Of a stretch of 64,000 nt of DNA, positions 21,122-29,452 are shown in pieces. A program made the translations under genes and the position numbers. Source of the stretch: Myxococcota bacterium (lineage in GTDB: Bacteria; Myxococcota; B64-G9); NCBI GenBank assembly GCA_022710975.1, contig JAKLGA010000001.1, forward strand, positions 310,001 through 374,000, given 5' to 3'. The notes under the pieces are model-generated. The model had not been told where the DNA came from, ran no database searches, and saw only the letters and a program-made list of their open reading frames with translations. The first letter of the stretch is position 1, and each line of letters begins with the position of its first letter.

Positions 21122-21355
21122 ATGCGCATCGCCATCGAGGTGGAGCTGTTCGGCGCGCTTCGCGACCAGGTCGGCGCCTCCCGCCGCACCCTGGAGCTGC
21201 CCGCCGGCGCCTGCGTGCGCGACGCGCTCGCCGCCCTCGGCCTGCCGGATCGGGTGGACATCTGGGCGCTGGTCGACGACGCCCGCGCGGCGCGCGACGC
21301 GCCGCTGCGGCCGGGCGCCAGGTTGAGGCTGTTCCAGCCCGTCGGCGGCGGCTGA
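21122..21355 (+). CDS. MoaD/ThiS-family sulfur carrier protein
   Basis: 77 residues, the normal length for MoaD or ThiS. The ubiquitin-like fold is suggested by IAIEVELFGALRDQVGAS and the VRDALAALGLPD helix. The C-terminus ends in Gly-Gly-Gly (VGGG), the tail that is adenylated by MoaE/MoeB- or ThiF-type partners. In molybdopterin synthesis MoaD donates sulfur to cPMP. Being first in an operon for a molybdoenzyme points to a molybdopterin role, although no MoaE gene is present here. The ribosome binding site GAGGAGGGG ends one base before the ATG, which is unusually tight. Confidence 0.8.
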   Translation: MRIAIEVELFGALRDQVGASRRTLELPAGACVRDALAALGLPDRVDIWALVDDARAARDAPLRPGARLRLFQPVGGG

Positions 21356-21371
21356 CGGGGAGGAGGTGCGC

Positions 21372-23690
21372 GTGGCTCGTGCGCTCAAGGTCCTGGGCAA
21401 GCGGACGCGGCGGCTGGACGCCGAGGCCAAGGTGACCGGCGCGCTCGTCTACCCGTCCGACAAGGCCCCGGACGACATGCTGTGGCTGGCGGTGGTGCGC
21501 TCGCCCCACCCGCACGCGCGGGTGCTGGGCGTGGACTGCGCCGCGGCCGAGGCGGTGCCGGGCGTGGTGCGGGTGGCGACCGCCAGGGACGTGCCCGGCG
21601 AGAACGCCTTCGGCATCGCCATCCAGGACCAGCCGGTGCTGTGCGGCGAGCGGGTGCGCTACCAGGGCGACGCGGTGGCCGTGGTGGCCGCCGAGAGCCT
21701 GCGCGCCGCGCGGGCCGGGGCGGCGGCCGTGCGGGTGGACTACGAGCCGCTCGAGCCGGTGGTCGAGCCCGAGGCGGCCATGCGGCCCGACTCGCCGGCC
21801 CTGCACCCCGGGGGAAACATCCTGCACCAGGGCCACTTCACCAAGGGCGACGTGGCCGAGGGCTTCCGCCAGAGCCACGTGGTCGTCGAGCGCGAGTACG
21901 ACCTGCCCATGATGGAGCACGCCTACCTCGAGACCGAGGCGGGCGTGTCGTTCTACGACGAGCTGGGCCGGCTGACCGTGGACTCGTGCGGCCAGTACGT
22001 GTACCGCGATCAGACCCAGATCGCCCGCGCGCTCGGCCTGCCGCTGGAGCGCGTGCGCGCCATCGGCGCCCACGTCGGCGGCGCCTTCGGAGGCAAGGAC
22101 GAGATCACGGTCCAGATCCACCTGGCGCTGATGACCCACCTGACCGGGCGGCCCTGCAAGCTGGTGCTGACCCGGGAGGAGTCGATCCTCTTCTCCACCA
22201 AGCGGCACGCCACGCGCGTGCGCTACAAGACCGGCTGCAGCCGGGACGGCCGCCTGCTGGCGGTGGAGGCGCGTTTCGTGGCCGACACCGGGGCGTACGC
22301 CTCGCTGGGCGGGCCGGTGCTGAACCTCATGCTGGAGCACGTGGCCGGGCCGTACCGGGTGCCGCACGTCAAGGTGGACGGCTTCGCGGTGTACACCAAC
22401 AACGGGTTCGCGGGCGCCTTCCGCGGCTTCGGCTGCACGCAGGCCTGCGTGGGCATCGAGAGCCAGATGGATCTCATGGCCCGGGCCATCCGCATGGACC
22501 CGCTGGCGTTCCGGTTGAAGAACGCGCTGCAGACCGGGGACCGCGCGGCCCTCGACTACGAGATGAAGACCGCCGTGGGCGCCGCGGCCACCATCCGCTC
22601 GGCCCAGAAGGGCAAGCTGTGGCGCGGCCGGGCGGCCTGGCGCAAGGATCTCCGCAAGGTGCCGGCGGCGCTCCGGCCCCACGTGAAGCGCGGCCTGGGG
22701 GTGGCCAGCCAGATGCAGGGCATGGGGCTGGGCATCGGCCTGCCCGACTACTGCGAGGTGGCCCTCGAGCTCGGCCCCGCGGGCGACTGCACCCTGCGCG
22801 CGTCCACCAGCGAGTTCGGCCAGGGCGCCTACACGGCCTACGCCGCCATGCTGGCCGAGCGGCTGGACGTGCCCATGGAGCGCGTCCGCATCGTGGGCGG
22901 CGACACGGGCCTGGCGCCGGACTCGGGCACCACCACCGCCTCGCGCACGACCTACGCCGTGGGCAACGCCCTCCTCATGGCCTGCGAGCGGCTGGAGGCG
23001 GAGCTCGGACGGCTGGCCGCCGAGCGTCTGGGCTGGCCGGCCGGCCCAGCCCGCCTGAGGGCCGGCCGCGAGCCGCGCGTGCAGGGCGCGGGCGGCCAGG
23101 CGGCGCTGGCCGGCCTGCTCGGGCAGACGCCGCTGGAGGTTCGCGCCACCTACCACATCCCGGTGGCCGAGGTGGAGCTGGGCGACGGCCTGCCTCACCT
23201 GCTGTACAGCTACGGCACGCACGTGGCCGGGGTGGAGGTGGACACGCTGACCGGCGAGATCACCGTCCAGGCGGTCGAGGCCCACCTGGACGGCGGCCAG
23301 GTCATCCTGCGCACCGGCTTCGAGGGCCAGAGCGAGGGCGGCGTGGCCCAGGGCATCGGCTACGCGCTCTTCGAGGCCGTCGAGTTCGAGCGCGGGCGCT
23401 GCCTGACTACCAACTTCAACACCTACGTGCTGCCCACCAGCCTGGACGTGCCCACGGCCATCCGCACCGTGCCCGTGGTGGTGCGCGAGCCGACCGGGCC
23501 CTGGGGCGCCAAGGGCATCAGCGAGACCTGCATGGTGGGCGTGACGCCGGCCATCCTGAACGCGCTCGAGGACGCCCTCGGGGTGCGCTTCACCAGGCTG
23601 CCGGTGCGGGCCGAGGCGGTGCTCCGCGCCCTGGCGGAGCAGGCGCCGGGCGGGCGCGCCGGCGCGCGGACGCGGCGGAAGGGGAGCTGA
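21372..23690 (+). CDS. Xanthine dehydrogenase-type molybdenum-binding subunit
   Basis: 772 residues, the usual size for the large subunit of XDH/aldehyde-oxidase enzymes. The molybdopterin-cytosine-dinucleotide pocket motif GGAFGGKDE lies at ~235. AFRGFG at ~350 carries the Arg typical of the xanthine dehydrogenase branch rather than the AYRCSFR of CO dehydrogenase. The catalytic base is Glu718 in GAKGISE. It hydroxylates a heterocycle or aldehyde using water, passing electrons to the 2Fe-2S and FAD subunits encoded downstream. Identity of the substrate (purine or other) is not settled by sequence. AGGAGG precedes GTG 21372; an in-frame GTG six bases upstream is possible. Confidence 0.88.
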   Translation: MARALKVLGKRTRRLDAEAKVTGALVYPSDKAPDDMLWLAVVRSPHPHARVLGVDCAAAEAVPGVVRVATARDVPGENAFGIAIQDQPVLCGERVRYQGDAVAVVAAESLRAARAGAAAVRVDYEPLEPVVEPEAAMRPDSPALHPGGNILHQGHFTKGDVAEGFRQSHVVVEREYDLPMMEHAYLETEAGVSFYDELGRLTVDSCGQYVYRDQTQIARALGLPLERVRAIGAHVGGAFGGKDEITVQIHLALMTHLTGRPCKLVLTREESILFSTKRHATRVRYKTGCSRDGRLLAVEARFVADTGAYASLGGPVLNLMLEHVAGPYRVPHVKVDGFAVYTNNGFAGAFRGFGCTQACVGIESQMDLMARAIRMDPLAFRLKNALQTGDRAALDYEMKTAVGAAATIRSAQKGKLWRGRAAWRKDLRKVPAALRPHVKRGLGVASQMQGMGLGIGLPDYCEVALELGPAGDCTLRASTSEFGQGAYTAYAAMLAERLDVPMERVRIVGGDTGLAPDSGTTTASRTTYAVGNALLMACERLEAELGRLAAERLGWPAGPARLRAGREPRVQGAGGQAALAGLLGQTPLEVRATYHIPVAEVELGDGLPHLLYSYGTHVAGVEVDTLTGEITVQAVEAHLDGGQVILRTGFEGQSEGGVAQGIGYALFEAVEFERGRCLTTNFNTYVLPTSLDVPTAIRTVPVVVREPTGPWGAKGISETCMVGVTPAILNALEDALGVRFTRLPVRAEAVLRALAEQAPGGRAGARTRRKGS

Positions 23691-23693
23691 GCC

Positions 23694-24179
23694 ATGGCGG
23701 TGAGCGTGAACCTCAAGCTGAACGGCGCGGCCTGCCGGTTCGAGGTCGAGCCGGACGAGCGACTGGTGGAGACGGTGCGCGAGAAGGCCGGCCTGACCGG
23801 GACCAAGCTGGGCTGCGGGGTGGGGGAGTGCGGCGCCTGCTCGGTGCTGCTGGACGGCAAGCTGGTGTGCGCCTGCCTGGTGCTGGCCGCCCAGGCCGAC
23901 GGCTGCGAGGTGTTCACCGTGGAGGGCCTCGCCCCGGGCGGACGCCTGTCGGACCTGCAGCGCGCCTTCGTGGAGGAGGGCGCGGTGCAGTGCGGCTACT
24001 GCACCCCGGGCATGCTGATGGCGGCCGAGGCGCTGCTCCGGCGGCACAAGCGGCCGACCGGCGAGCAGATCCGTCAGGGGCTGGCCGGGAACCTGTGCCG
24101 CTGCACCGGGTACACCAAGATCGTGGCGGCCGTGCGCAAGGTGGCCAAGCGCCGCGCCGCGCGCGGCGGGAGGAGGTGA
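23694..24179 (+). CDS. 2Fe-2S subunit of the xanthine dehydrogenase-type enzyme
   Basis: 161 residues with two [2Fe-2S] domains. The plant-ferredoxin-like N-terminal cluster has Cys41, Cys46, Cys49 and Cys61 (CGVGECGAC...CAC). The all-helical C-terminal cluster has Cys100, Cys103, Cys135 and Cys137 (CGYC...CRC-TGY). It relays electrons from the molybdenum centre to FAD. The start codon follows the upstream stop by four bases, indicating translational coupling. Confidence 0.93.
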   Translation: MAVSVNLKLNGAACRFEVEPDERLVETVREKAGLTGTKLGCGVGECGACSVLLDGKLVCACLVLAAQADGCEVFTVEGLAPGGRLSDLQRAFVEEGAVQCGYCTPGMLMAAEALLRRHKRPTGEQIRQGLAGNLCRCTGYTKIVAAVRKVAKRRAARGGRR

Positions 24180-24182
24180 GCC

Positions 24183-25028
24183 ATGCAGCCGACCTCGACC
24201 GAGGGCCTGCAACTGCTGGCGCGCGAGATCCAGCGCCTGGTGGAGGCCGAGGAGCCCGGGGTGCTGGCCGTGGTCACCTCGGTGAGCGGCTCGGCCCCGG
24301 GCAAGGTGGGGGCCAAGATGCTGGTGCTGGCCGACGGCAGCATCCGCGGCACCGTCGGCGGGGGCGTGCTGGAGGCGCGGGTGATCTCGGATGCGCTGAA
24401 CGCGCTGGAGGACGGTCAGGGGCCGCGCACGACCGAGTACCAGCTGGCCGAGCTGGGCATGGGCTGCGGGGGCCAGATGGGCGTGTACCTCGAGCCCATC
24501 GTGGCGCCGCGCCGGGTGGTCATCTTCGGCGCCGGGCACGTGGGCACGGCGGTGGCCCGGGTGGCCAAGCTGCTCGGCTGCCACGTGACCGTGGTGGACG
24601 AGCGGCCGGAGTGGGCCAGCCGCGAGCGCCTGCCGGAGGTGGACGTGATCGCCACCCGCCCCTTCGCCGAGCACCTGGCCAGCCAGCCGCCCACCTCGAA
24701 GGACCACGTCATCATCGTCACCCGCGGGCACGACCACGACCAGCTCGTCCTGGAGGGCGTGGTCCACAGGCGGCCGGCCTACGTGGGCATGATCGGCAGC
24801 CGCAAGAAGGTCAAGGCCGCGCTGGAGAAGCTGCGCGACCTGGAGCTCCCGGCCGAGGCGCTGGAGGCGGTGCACGCGCCGATCGGCCTGGACATCGGCG
24901 CGGTCACCCCGGAGGAGATCGCCGTGGCCATCGGGGCCGAGCTGGTGTGGCTGTGGCGCCGGGGGGCCGTGCCCGAGGACCGGCGGGCCAGGCCGCTGAA
25001 GGCCAAGCGCGGCGCCGCCGAGGGCTGA
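24183..25028 (+). CDS. xdhC: XdhC/CoxI-family molybdenum cofactor maturation protein
   Basis: 281 residues. The N-terminal XdhC/CoxI domain has the typical SVSGSAPGKVGAKM and GTVGGGVLEA motifs. The C-terminal half is a Rossmann fold with GAGHVGTAVA near residue 117 and a VGMIGSRKK signature near 200. Characterised XdhC proteins bind the sulfurated cofactor and insert it into the apo-enzyme. It sits between the 2Fe-2S and FAD subunit genes with a 3-bp gap, consistent with dedicated maturation. Confidence 0.9.
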   Translation: MQPTSTEGLQLLAREIQRLVEAEEPGVLAVVTSVSGSAPGKVGAKMLVLADGSIRGTVGGGVLEARVISDALNALEDGQGPRTTEYQLAELGMGCGGQMGVYLEPIVAPRRVVIFGAGHVGTAVARVAKLLGCHVTVVDERPEWASRERLPEVDVIATRPFAEHLASQPPTSKDHVIIVTRGHDHDQLVLEGVVHRRPAYVGMIGSRKKVKAALEKLRDLELPAEALEAVHAPIGLDIGAVTPEEIAVAIGAELVWLWRRGAVPEDRRARPLKAKRGAAEG

Positions 25029-25042
25029 GGAGCGAGGACGCC

Positions 25043-25960
25043 ATGCCGAGTTTCCTGAGCTTGACCAGCCTGGAGGACGTGGCCGAGATGCTGTGGGCCG
25101 AGGGCCCGACCTGCGCGCTGGTGGCCGGCGGGACGGACCTGCTGGTGCGCGCCCCGCGACCCGAGCGGACCCTGTGGCTGGACATCAGCCGCTGCGCGGA
25201 GCTCGCGGGCATCGGCCTGGACGCGCAGGGGCGGCTGCGGGTGGGTGCCCTGGCCTGCCACCAGGAGGTGGTCGAGCACCCCCTGGTGCGCCGGCACGCC
25301 CGCCTGCTGGGCCTGGCCTGCGCCTCGGTGGGCTCGCTGCAGATCCGCAACCGCGGCACGCTGGGCGGCAACCTGGGCAACGCCTCGCCCGCGGCCGACA
25401 CGCTGCCGGCGCTGGTGTGCCTGGGAGCCAGCGTGCGCCTGGTCGCCCGCCAGGGGGCGCGCGAGGTGCCGGTGAGCGAGCTCTACACCGGCCCGGGCCA
25501 GACCGTGCTGCGGCCGGACGAGCTGATCGAGTCGGTGCGCGTCCCGCTCCGGCGGGGGCGCGCGGCGGCCTGCTTCAAGAAGGCCGGCCAGCGCAAGGGC
25601 ATGTGCTGCTCCAAGGCCAGCGTGGCCCTGGACGCCCGCGTGCGGCCCGGCCTGCGCCTGGTGGACGTGCGGGTCGCCATGGGCGCAGTGGCGCCCACGG
25701 TGCTCGGCGTGCCCGCGGCCGAGGCCCTGCTGGAGGGCCAGCGCCTGAGCCCGCGGCTGATCGCCCAGGCGGCCGAGGCGTGCGTCGCGGCCGCCCGGCC
25801 CATCGACGATCTGCGCTCCAGCGCCGGCTACCGGCGCGCCGTCGTGGGCGCGCTGCTCAGCGAGGGGTTGCTGGAGATCCTCGAGCGGCTGCGCCGGGCC
25901 GAGCGGCGGGCCGAGGGCCTGCGCCGCGCCAGGCGCGCCCGCGGTCGCGGTCGCCGATGA
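25043..25960 (+). CDS. FAD-binding subunit of the xanthine dehydrogenase-type enzyme
   Basis: 305 residues of the molybdopterin-dehydrogenase FAD family. The N-terminal AGGTDLLV loop (~27) binds the FAD pyrophosphate and the RNRGTLGGNLGNASPAAD motif (~100-118) forms the second FAD loop. The C-terminal ~100 residues are the CO-dehydrogenase-flavoprotein C domain. The extreme C-terminus is Arg-rich (RRARRARGRGRR), which is unusual and may be only a trailing extension. Its TGA overlaps the ATGATGA start of the next gene. Confidence 0.9.
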   Translation: MPSFLSLTSLEDVAEMLWAEGPTCALVAGGTDLLVRAPRPERTLWLDISRCAELAGIGLDAQGRLRVGALACHQEVVEHPLVRRHARLLGLACASVGSLQIRNRGTLGGNLGNASPAADTLPALVCLGASVRLVARQGAREVPVSELYTGPGQTVLRPDELIESVRVPLRRGRAAACFKKAGQRKGMCCSKASVALDARVRPGLRLVDVRVAMGAVAPTVLGVPAAEALLEGQRLSPRLIAQAAEACVAAARPIDDLRSSAGYRRAVVGALLSEGLLEILERLRRAERRAEGLRRARRARGRGRR

Positions 25961-26565
25961 TGAGGCTGGCCGGGGCGGTGCTGGCCGGCGGCGCCTCGCG
26001 CCGGATGGGCCGGCCCAAGGCCCTGCTGCGCGTGGGGGGGCAGACCTTCCTGGAGCGGCTGACGGGCGCGCTGGCCGCGGGCGGCTGCAGCCCGGTGCTG
26101 GCGGTCGTGGCGCCGCCCTGGGCCGAGGCGATCCAGGCCGCCTGCCCCCTGCCCGCGGCCCGCTACGTGTTGAACCCCGAGCCGGCCCGGGGCCAGATCT
26201 CCTCGCTGCGCTGCGCGCTGGCCGCCACGGGTGAGGTGGACGGGCTGCTGGTGGTCACCGTGGACCAGGCCGGGCTCGAGCCCGGCACGGTGGCCGCGGT
26301 GGGCGCGGCCCTGGAGCGGGCGCCGCTGGCGGTGGCCCGCCACCGGGGCCAGCCCGGGCACCCGGCGGCCTTCGCCCGGGAGCTGTTCCCCGAGCTGCGC
26401 GCGCCGGCCTGCGACCTGGGCGCCCGGGCGCTGACGGAGCGCCTGGCGCTCGCGGGGCGGCTGGCCTGGGTGGAGCTCGACGATCCGGGAGTCACCTGCA
26501 ACTTGAACACCCCTGAGGAGCTGCTCGCCTTCCTGCGGGCCAGCGGGGAGCCCGATGCCGGCTGA
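25957..26565 (+). CDS. MocA/MobA-like molybdenum cofactor nucleotidyltransferase
   Basis: 202 residues. The NTP-transferase signature LAGGASRRMGRPKALL is at ~8-23, with a metal-binding VTVDQAGLEP segment where MobA and MocA carry the conserved Asp. XDH-family enzymes use the cytosine dinucleotide cofactor, so a MocA-type CTP transferase is likelier than MobA; the residues that separate the two are not decided here. The start overlaps the FAD-subunit stop (ATGATGA; second ATG at 25960 equally possible), and its own stop overlaps the start of comEC. Confidence 0.85.
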   Translation: MMRLAGAVLAGGASRRMGRPKALLRVGGQTFLERLTGALAAGGCSPVLAVVAPPWAEAIQAACPLPAARYVLNPEPARGQISSLRCALAATGEVDGLLVVTVDQAGLEPGTVAAVGAALERAPLAVARHRGQPGHPAAFARELFPELRAPACDLGARALTERLALAGRLAWVELDDPGVTCNLNTPEELLAFLRASGEPDAG

Positions 26566-29053
26566 GCGCCTGCCCATGCGGCGGCCCCTGCTGGGTCTGG
26601 CCGTGGCCTACAGCCTGGGCCTGGTGCTGGCCGACGCGCTGGCCCCGCCGCCCGTCCTGGGCTTCGCCCTGGCAGGCGGGATGGCGCTCGCGGCCGGGGG
26701 GCTGGCGCTCGCCCGGCGGGGGGGGCCGCTGCGCTTCCTGCTGTGGCTGCTGGCCCTGCTGGCCCTGGGGCTCGCCCGGGGGGTCTTCCCCGCGGCGCCG
26801 GCGGGCGAGCCGCCCGAGGAGCGGGCCGTCGTCCGCGGACGGGCCCTGTCCGGCTGGGCGCGCGGCCCGGACTCGCTGGAGCTCCGGCTGGCGCTCGAGG
26901 CGGTGCAGCCGCCGCTCGGCGACTTCCGCCCCCTGGGAGGCGTGGCCCGCCTGCGGGTGCTCGGCGGCGAGGAGCCGGGCGGGCTCGCGGGCTGCCCCGA
27001 GGTGCTGCCCGGCGACCGGGTGCGGGCGCTCTCCCGCCTGCGCCCGGTGCGCGGGCCGGCCAACTTCGGCCTGCCCGACGCCAGCCTGGCCCAGCGGCGC
27101 CAGGGGCTGTACTGGTCGGGCAAGGTGGCGAGCTGCCGGGATGTCCTGCTGGAGCTCGAGCCGGTGGCGCCCTCCCTGGCGCGGCTCGCGGCCCGCTCCC
27201 GCTCGGCCGTGGGAGCGCTGCTGGCAGGTCGAGAGGGCCCGCCCGAGGCCCGCGCCGTGCTGGCCGCCTTGACCACGGGGGACACCGCCGGGTTGAGCCC
27301 GGAGGTGCGCCAGGCCTTCGCCCGCTCGGGCCTGGCCCACCTGCTGTCCATCTCCGGCCTGCACCTGGGCCTGGTGGCCCTGGGGCTGTACCTGGCCCTG
27401 CGCTGGCTGCTGGTGCGGCTGCCGCGCCTGGCCCTGCGCCTGGACGTGCGCCGGCTGGCGGCCTGCCTGTGCCTGCCCGCGCTCGGGTTCTACGTCCTGT
27501 TGACCGGGGCGCAGGCGCCCGTGGTGCGGGCCGGGGTCATGGTGGCCGCCTTCCTGGTGGCCGAGATCCTGCGCCGGCGGGCGGACGCGGCCCAGACCCT
27601 GGCGGCCGCCGCGCTGGTCATCCTGGGCCTGTGGCCGCAGGCGCTGTTCGGTGCCTCCTTCCAGCTCAGCTTCGCCGCGGCCGCCGGCCTGGTGCTGGCC
27701 GCGCCGCGCCTGTGCGCGTTCCTGGGGGCGCCGCTCGGCGCCCCGCCCGCCGGCGCGTGGGCGCGGCTGCGGGCCAGGCTTTTGCAGCTCGGCGTGGTGA
27801 GCCTGGTGGCCGGGCTGGCGACCGCGCCGCTGGTGGCCCACCACTTCGGCCAGGTGAGCTGGATGGGCTTGCTGGCCAACCTGGCGGCGGTGCCGCTGTC
27901 CACCTGGTTGATCGTTCCCCTGGGGCTCGGGGCGGCCGTGCTGCTGCCGCTGGGGGCGGTGGTCGCGGGTCCAGTGGCCGATCTGGGGGTGTGGCTCTGC
28001 CAGGGGCTGGTGGCCCTGGCCCGGTTGCTGGGCGGCCTGCCGGGCGCCGCGCTCGAGCTCAATCCGCCCGGCTGGCTCGGGGTGGCCCTGGCCTACGCGC
28101 TGCTGCTGGGGCTGCTGGTCGCGGGTCGCGGCCGCCTGGGCCGCGGCCTGGCGGCGGCGGCCGGCGCGCTGCTCGTCGTGGGCCTGGCCTGGTCGGCCTG
28201 GGCCCCGCGCCTGGGCGGCGGGCTGGAGCTCGTCGTCCTGGACGTGGGGCAGGGCGACGCGATCCTGGTCCGCCTGCCGGACGGCGCGGACGTGCTGGTG
28301 GACGGCGGACCGGGGCGCTTCGGCCCGGGGTACGATCCGGCCGCGCGGGTGCTGCTGCCGGCGCTCGGCGCCCTGGGGGTGCGCCGGCTCGAGGCCGTGG
28401 TGGCCACCCACCGCCACCCCGATCACACCGGCGGGCTCCCGGCCGTGCTGCGCGAGCTGCGTCCGCGGGCGCTGTGGTGGCCTCCGCGGCAACCCTGGGC
28501 GGAGGACGAGGCCGGCAGCCAGGCGCACGCGGAGGTGCTGGCGGCCGCCCGGGAGGTGGGCGCCGAGGTGCGGGAGCTGGGCCAGGGCGACCGGCCGCTC
28601 GAGCGCGGCGGGGCGAGCCTCGAGGTGCTCTGGCCGCCGCGCCAGGGCGCCGACGCGCTGGACGAGAACGAGCGCTCGCTCGTGCTGCGGGTGGCGCTCG
28701 GGGAGCGCCGGGCGCTCCTGGCGGCCGACCTGGAGGGCGAGGGCGAGCGGGCGCTGACCGCGGGCGGCGGTGACCTGCGAGCCGAGCTGCTGAAGGTCGG
28801 GCACCACGGCTCTCAGGGCGCCAGCGCCTCGGCTTTCCTGCAGGCGGTGGGGCCGCGCCGGGCGGTGATCTCGGTGGGCGCCGGCAACCCCTACGGGCTG
28901 CCACACCCCAGCGCGCTCGCCCGCCTGCGGGACTCGGGTGTACACTGGCTGCGCACCGACCGGGACGGCGCGGTGCGCTTCCGGACCGATGGGGCCGGGT
29001 GGCGCGTGGAGTGCGCCCGCGGCTGCCCGCCGGACGGACAAGGAGGGCCCTGA
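26555..29053 (+). CDS. comEC: ComEC/Rec2-type DNA uptake channel
   Basis: 832 residues, normal for full-length ComEC. Several N-terminal membrane segments, the Competence domain with HLLSISGLHLGLVALG near residues 265-280, many more membrane helices to ~545, and a C-terminal metallo-beta-lactamase-like domain with LDVGQGDAILV (~563-573) and THRHPDHTGG (~617-626). The family carries incoming single-stranded DNA across the inner membrane. A likely later start is Met8. The first codons overlap the nucleotidyltransferase gene by 11 bp, an odd functional pairing but clear transcriptional linkage. Confidence 0.92.
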   Translation: MPAERLPMRRPLLGLAVAYSLGLVLADALAPPPVLGFALAGGMALAAGGLALARRGGPLRFLLWLLALLALGLARGVFPAAPAGEPPEERAVVRGRALSGWARGPDSLELRLALEAVQPPLGDFRPLGGVARLRVLGGEEPGGLAGCPEVLPGDRVRALSRLRPVRGPANFGLPDASLAQRRQGLYWSGKVASCRDVLLELEPVAPSLARLAARSRSAVGALLAGREGPPEARAVLAALTTGDTAGLSPEVRQAFARSGLAHLLSISGLHLGLVALGLYLALRWLLVRLPRLALRLDVRRLAACLCLPALGFYVLLTGAQAPVVRAGVMVAAFLVAEILRRRADAAQTLAAAALVILGLWPQALFGASFQLSFAAAAGLVLAAPRLCAFLGAPLGAPPAGAWARLRARLLQLGVVSLVAGLATAPLVAHHFGQVSWMGLLANLAAVPLSTWLIVPLGLGAAVLLPLGAVVAGPVADLGVWLCQGLVALARLLGGLPGAALELNPPGWLGVALAYALLLGLLVAGRGRLGRGLAAAAGALLVVGLAWSAWAPRLGGGLELVVLDVGQGDAILVRLPDGADVLVDGGPGRFGPGYDPAARVLLPALGALGVRRLEAVVATHRHPDHTGGLPAVLRELRPRALWWPPRQPWAEDEAGSQAHAEVLAAAREVGAEVRELGQGDRPLERGGASLEVLWPPRQGADALDENERSLVLRVALGERRALLAADLEGEGERALTAGGGDLRAELLKVGHHGSQGASASAFLQAVGPRRAVISVGAGNPYGLPHPSALARLRDSGVHWLRTDRDGAVRFRTDGAGWRVECARGCPPDGQGGP

Positions 29054-29439
29054 TGCTGCAGATGCTCAAGGAGGCCGGGCTGTTCGGCTACATGGTGGTG
29101 ATCGTGGGCGTGCTCTCCGCCGGCTTCTCGGTCTGGACCTGGGCCGTGGCGCGGAAGGAGGCCAGCCCGCGGCGGCGCCTCGTCCTGGGGGTGGCCTGGG
29201 TGCTGGGCGCGCTGCTGATCTTCGGGCTGGGGGTGATCGGCTACCTGGTCGGGATGAAGGCGGTGGGGCAGGCGCTGGCCGCGGCCTCGCCGGACGTGCG
29301 GGACGCGCTGCTGGCCCAGGGGCGCTCCGAGGCCTCGCAGAACATCGTCCTGGGGGCGATCTTCTGCGCGGTGCCGGCGCTGTCCGGGCTGCTGCTCCTC
29401 ATGTCGGGCAGGAAGAAGGGACCGCAGACACCCGCCTGA
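29053..29439 (+). CDS. Small inner-membrane protein, three or four predicted helices
   Basis: 128 residues. Hydrophobic segments at ~10-30, ~45-67 and ~98-118 suggest a three-helix membrane protein with a polar loop (VGQALAAASPDVRDAL) between helices two and three. The general look recalls MotA/TolQ/ExbB fragments, but no diagnostic motif is present, so no family is assigned. It follows comEC with a one-base TGATG overlap and a strong AGGAGGG site, so it is the last gene of the operon. Confidence 0.7.
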   Translation: MLQMLKEAGLFGYMVVIVGVLSAGFSVWTWAVARKEASPRRRLVLGVAWVLGALLIFGLGVIGYLVGMKAVGQALAAASPDVRDALLAQGRSEASQNIVLGAIFCAVPALSGLLLLMSGRKKGPQTPA

Positions 29440-29452
29440 GCCCGGGTCCCGG

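Noticed and set aside
20913-24875. A 1,320-codon minus-strand open frame
   Set aside because: Antisense to the molybdoenzyme operon whose motifs are unambiguous on the plus strand.
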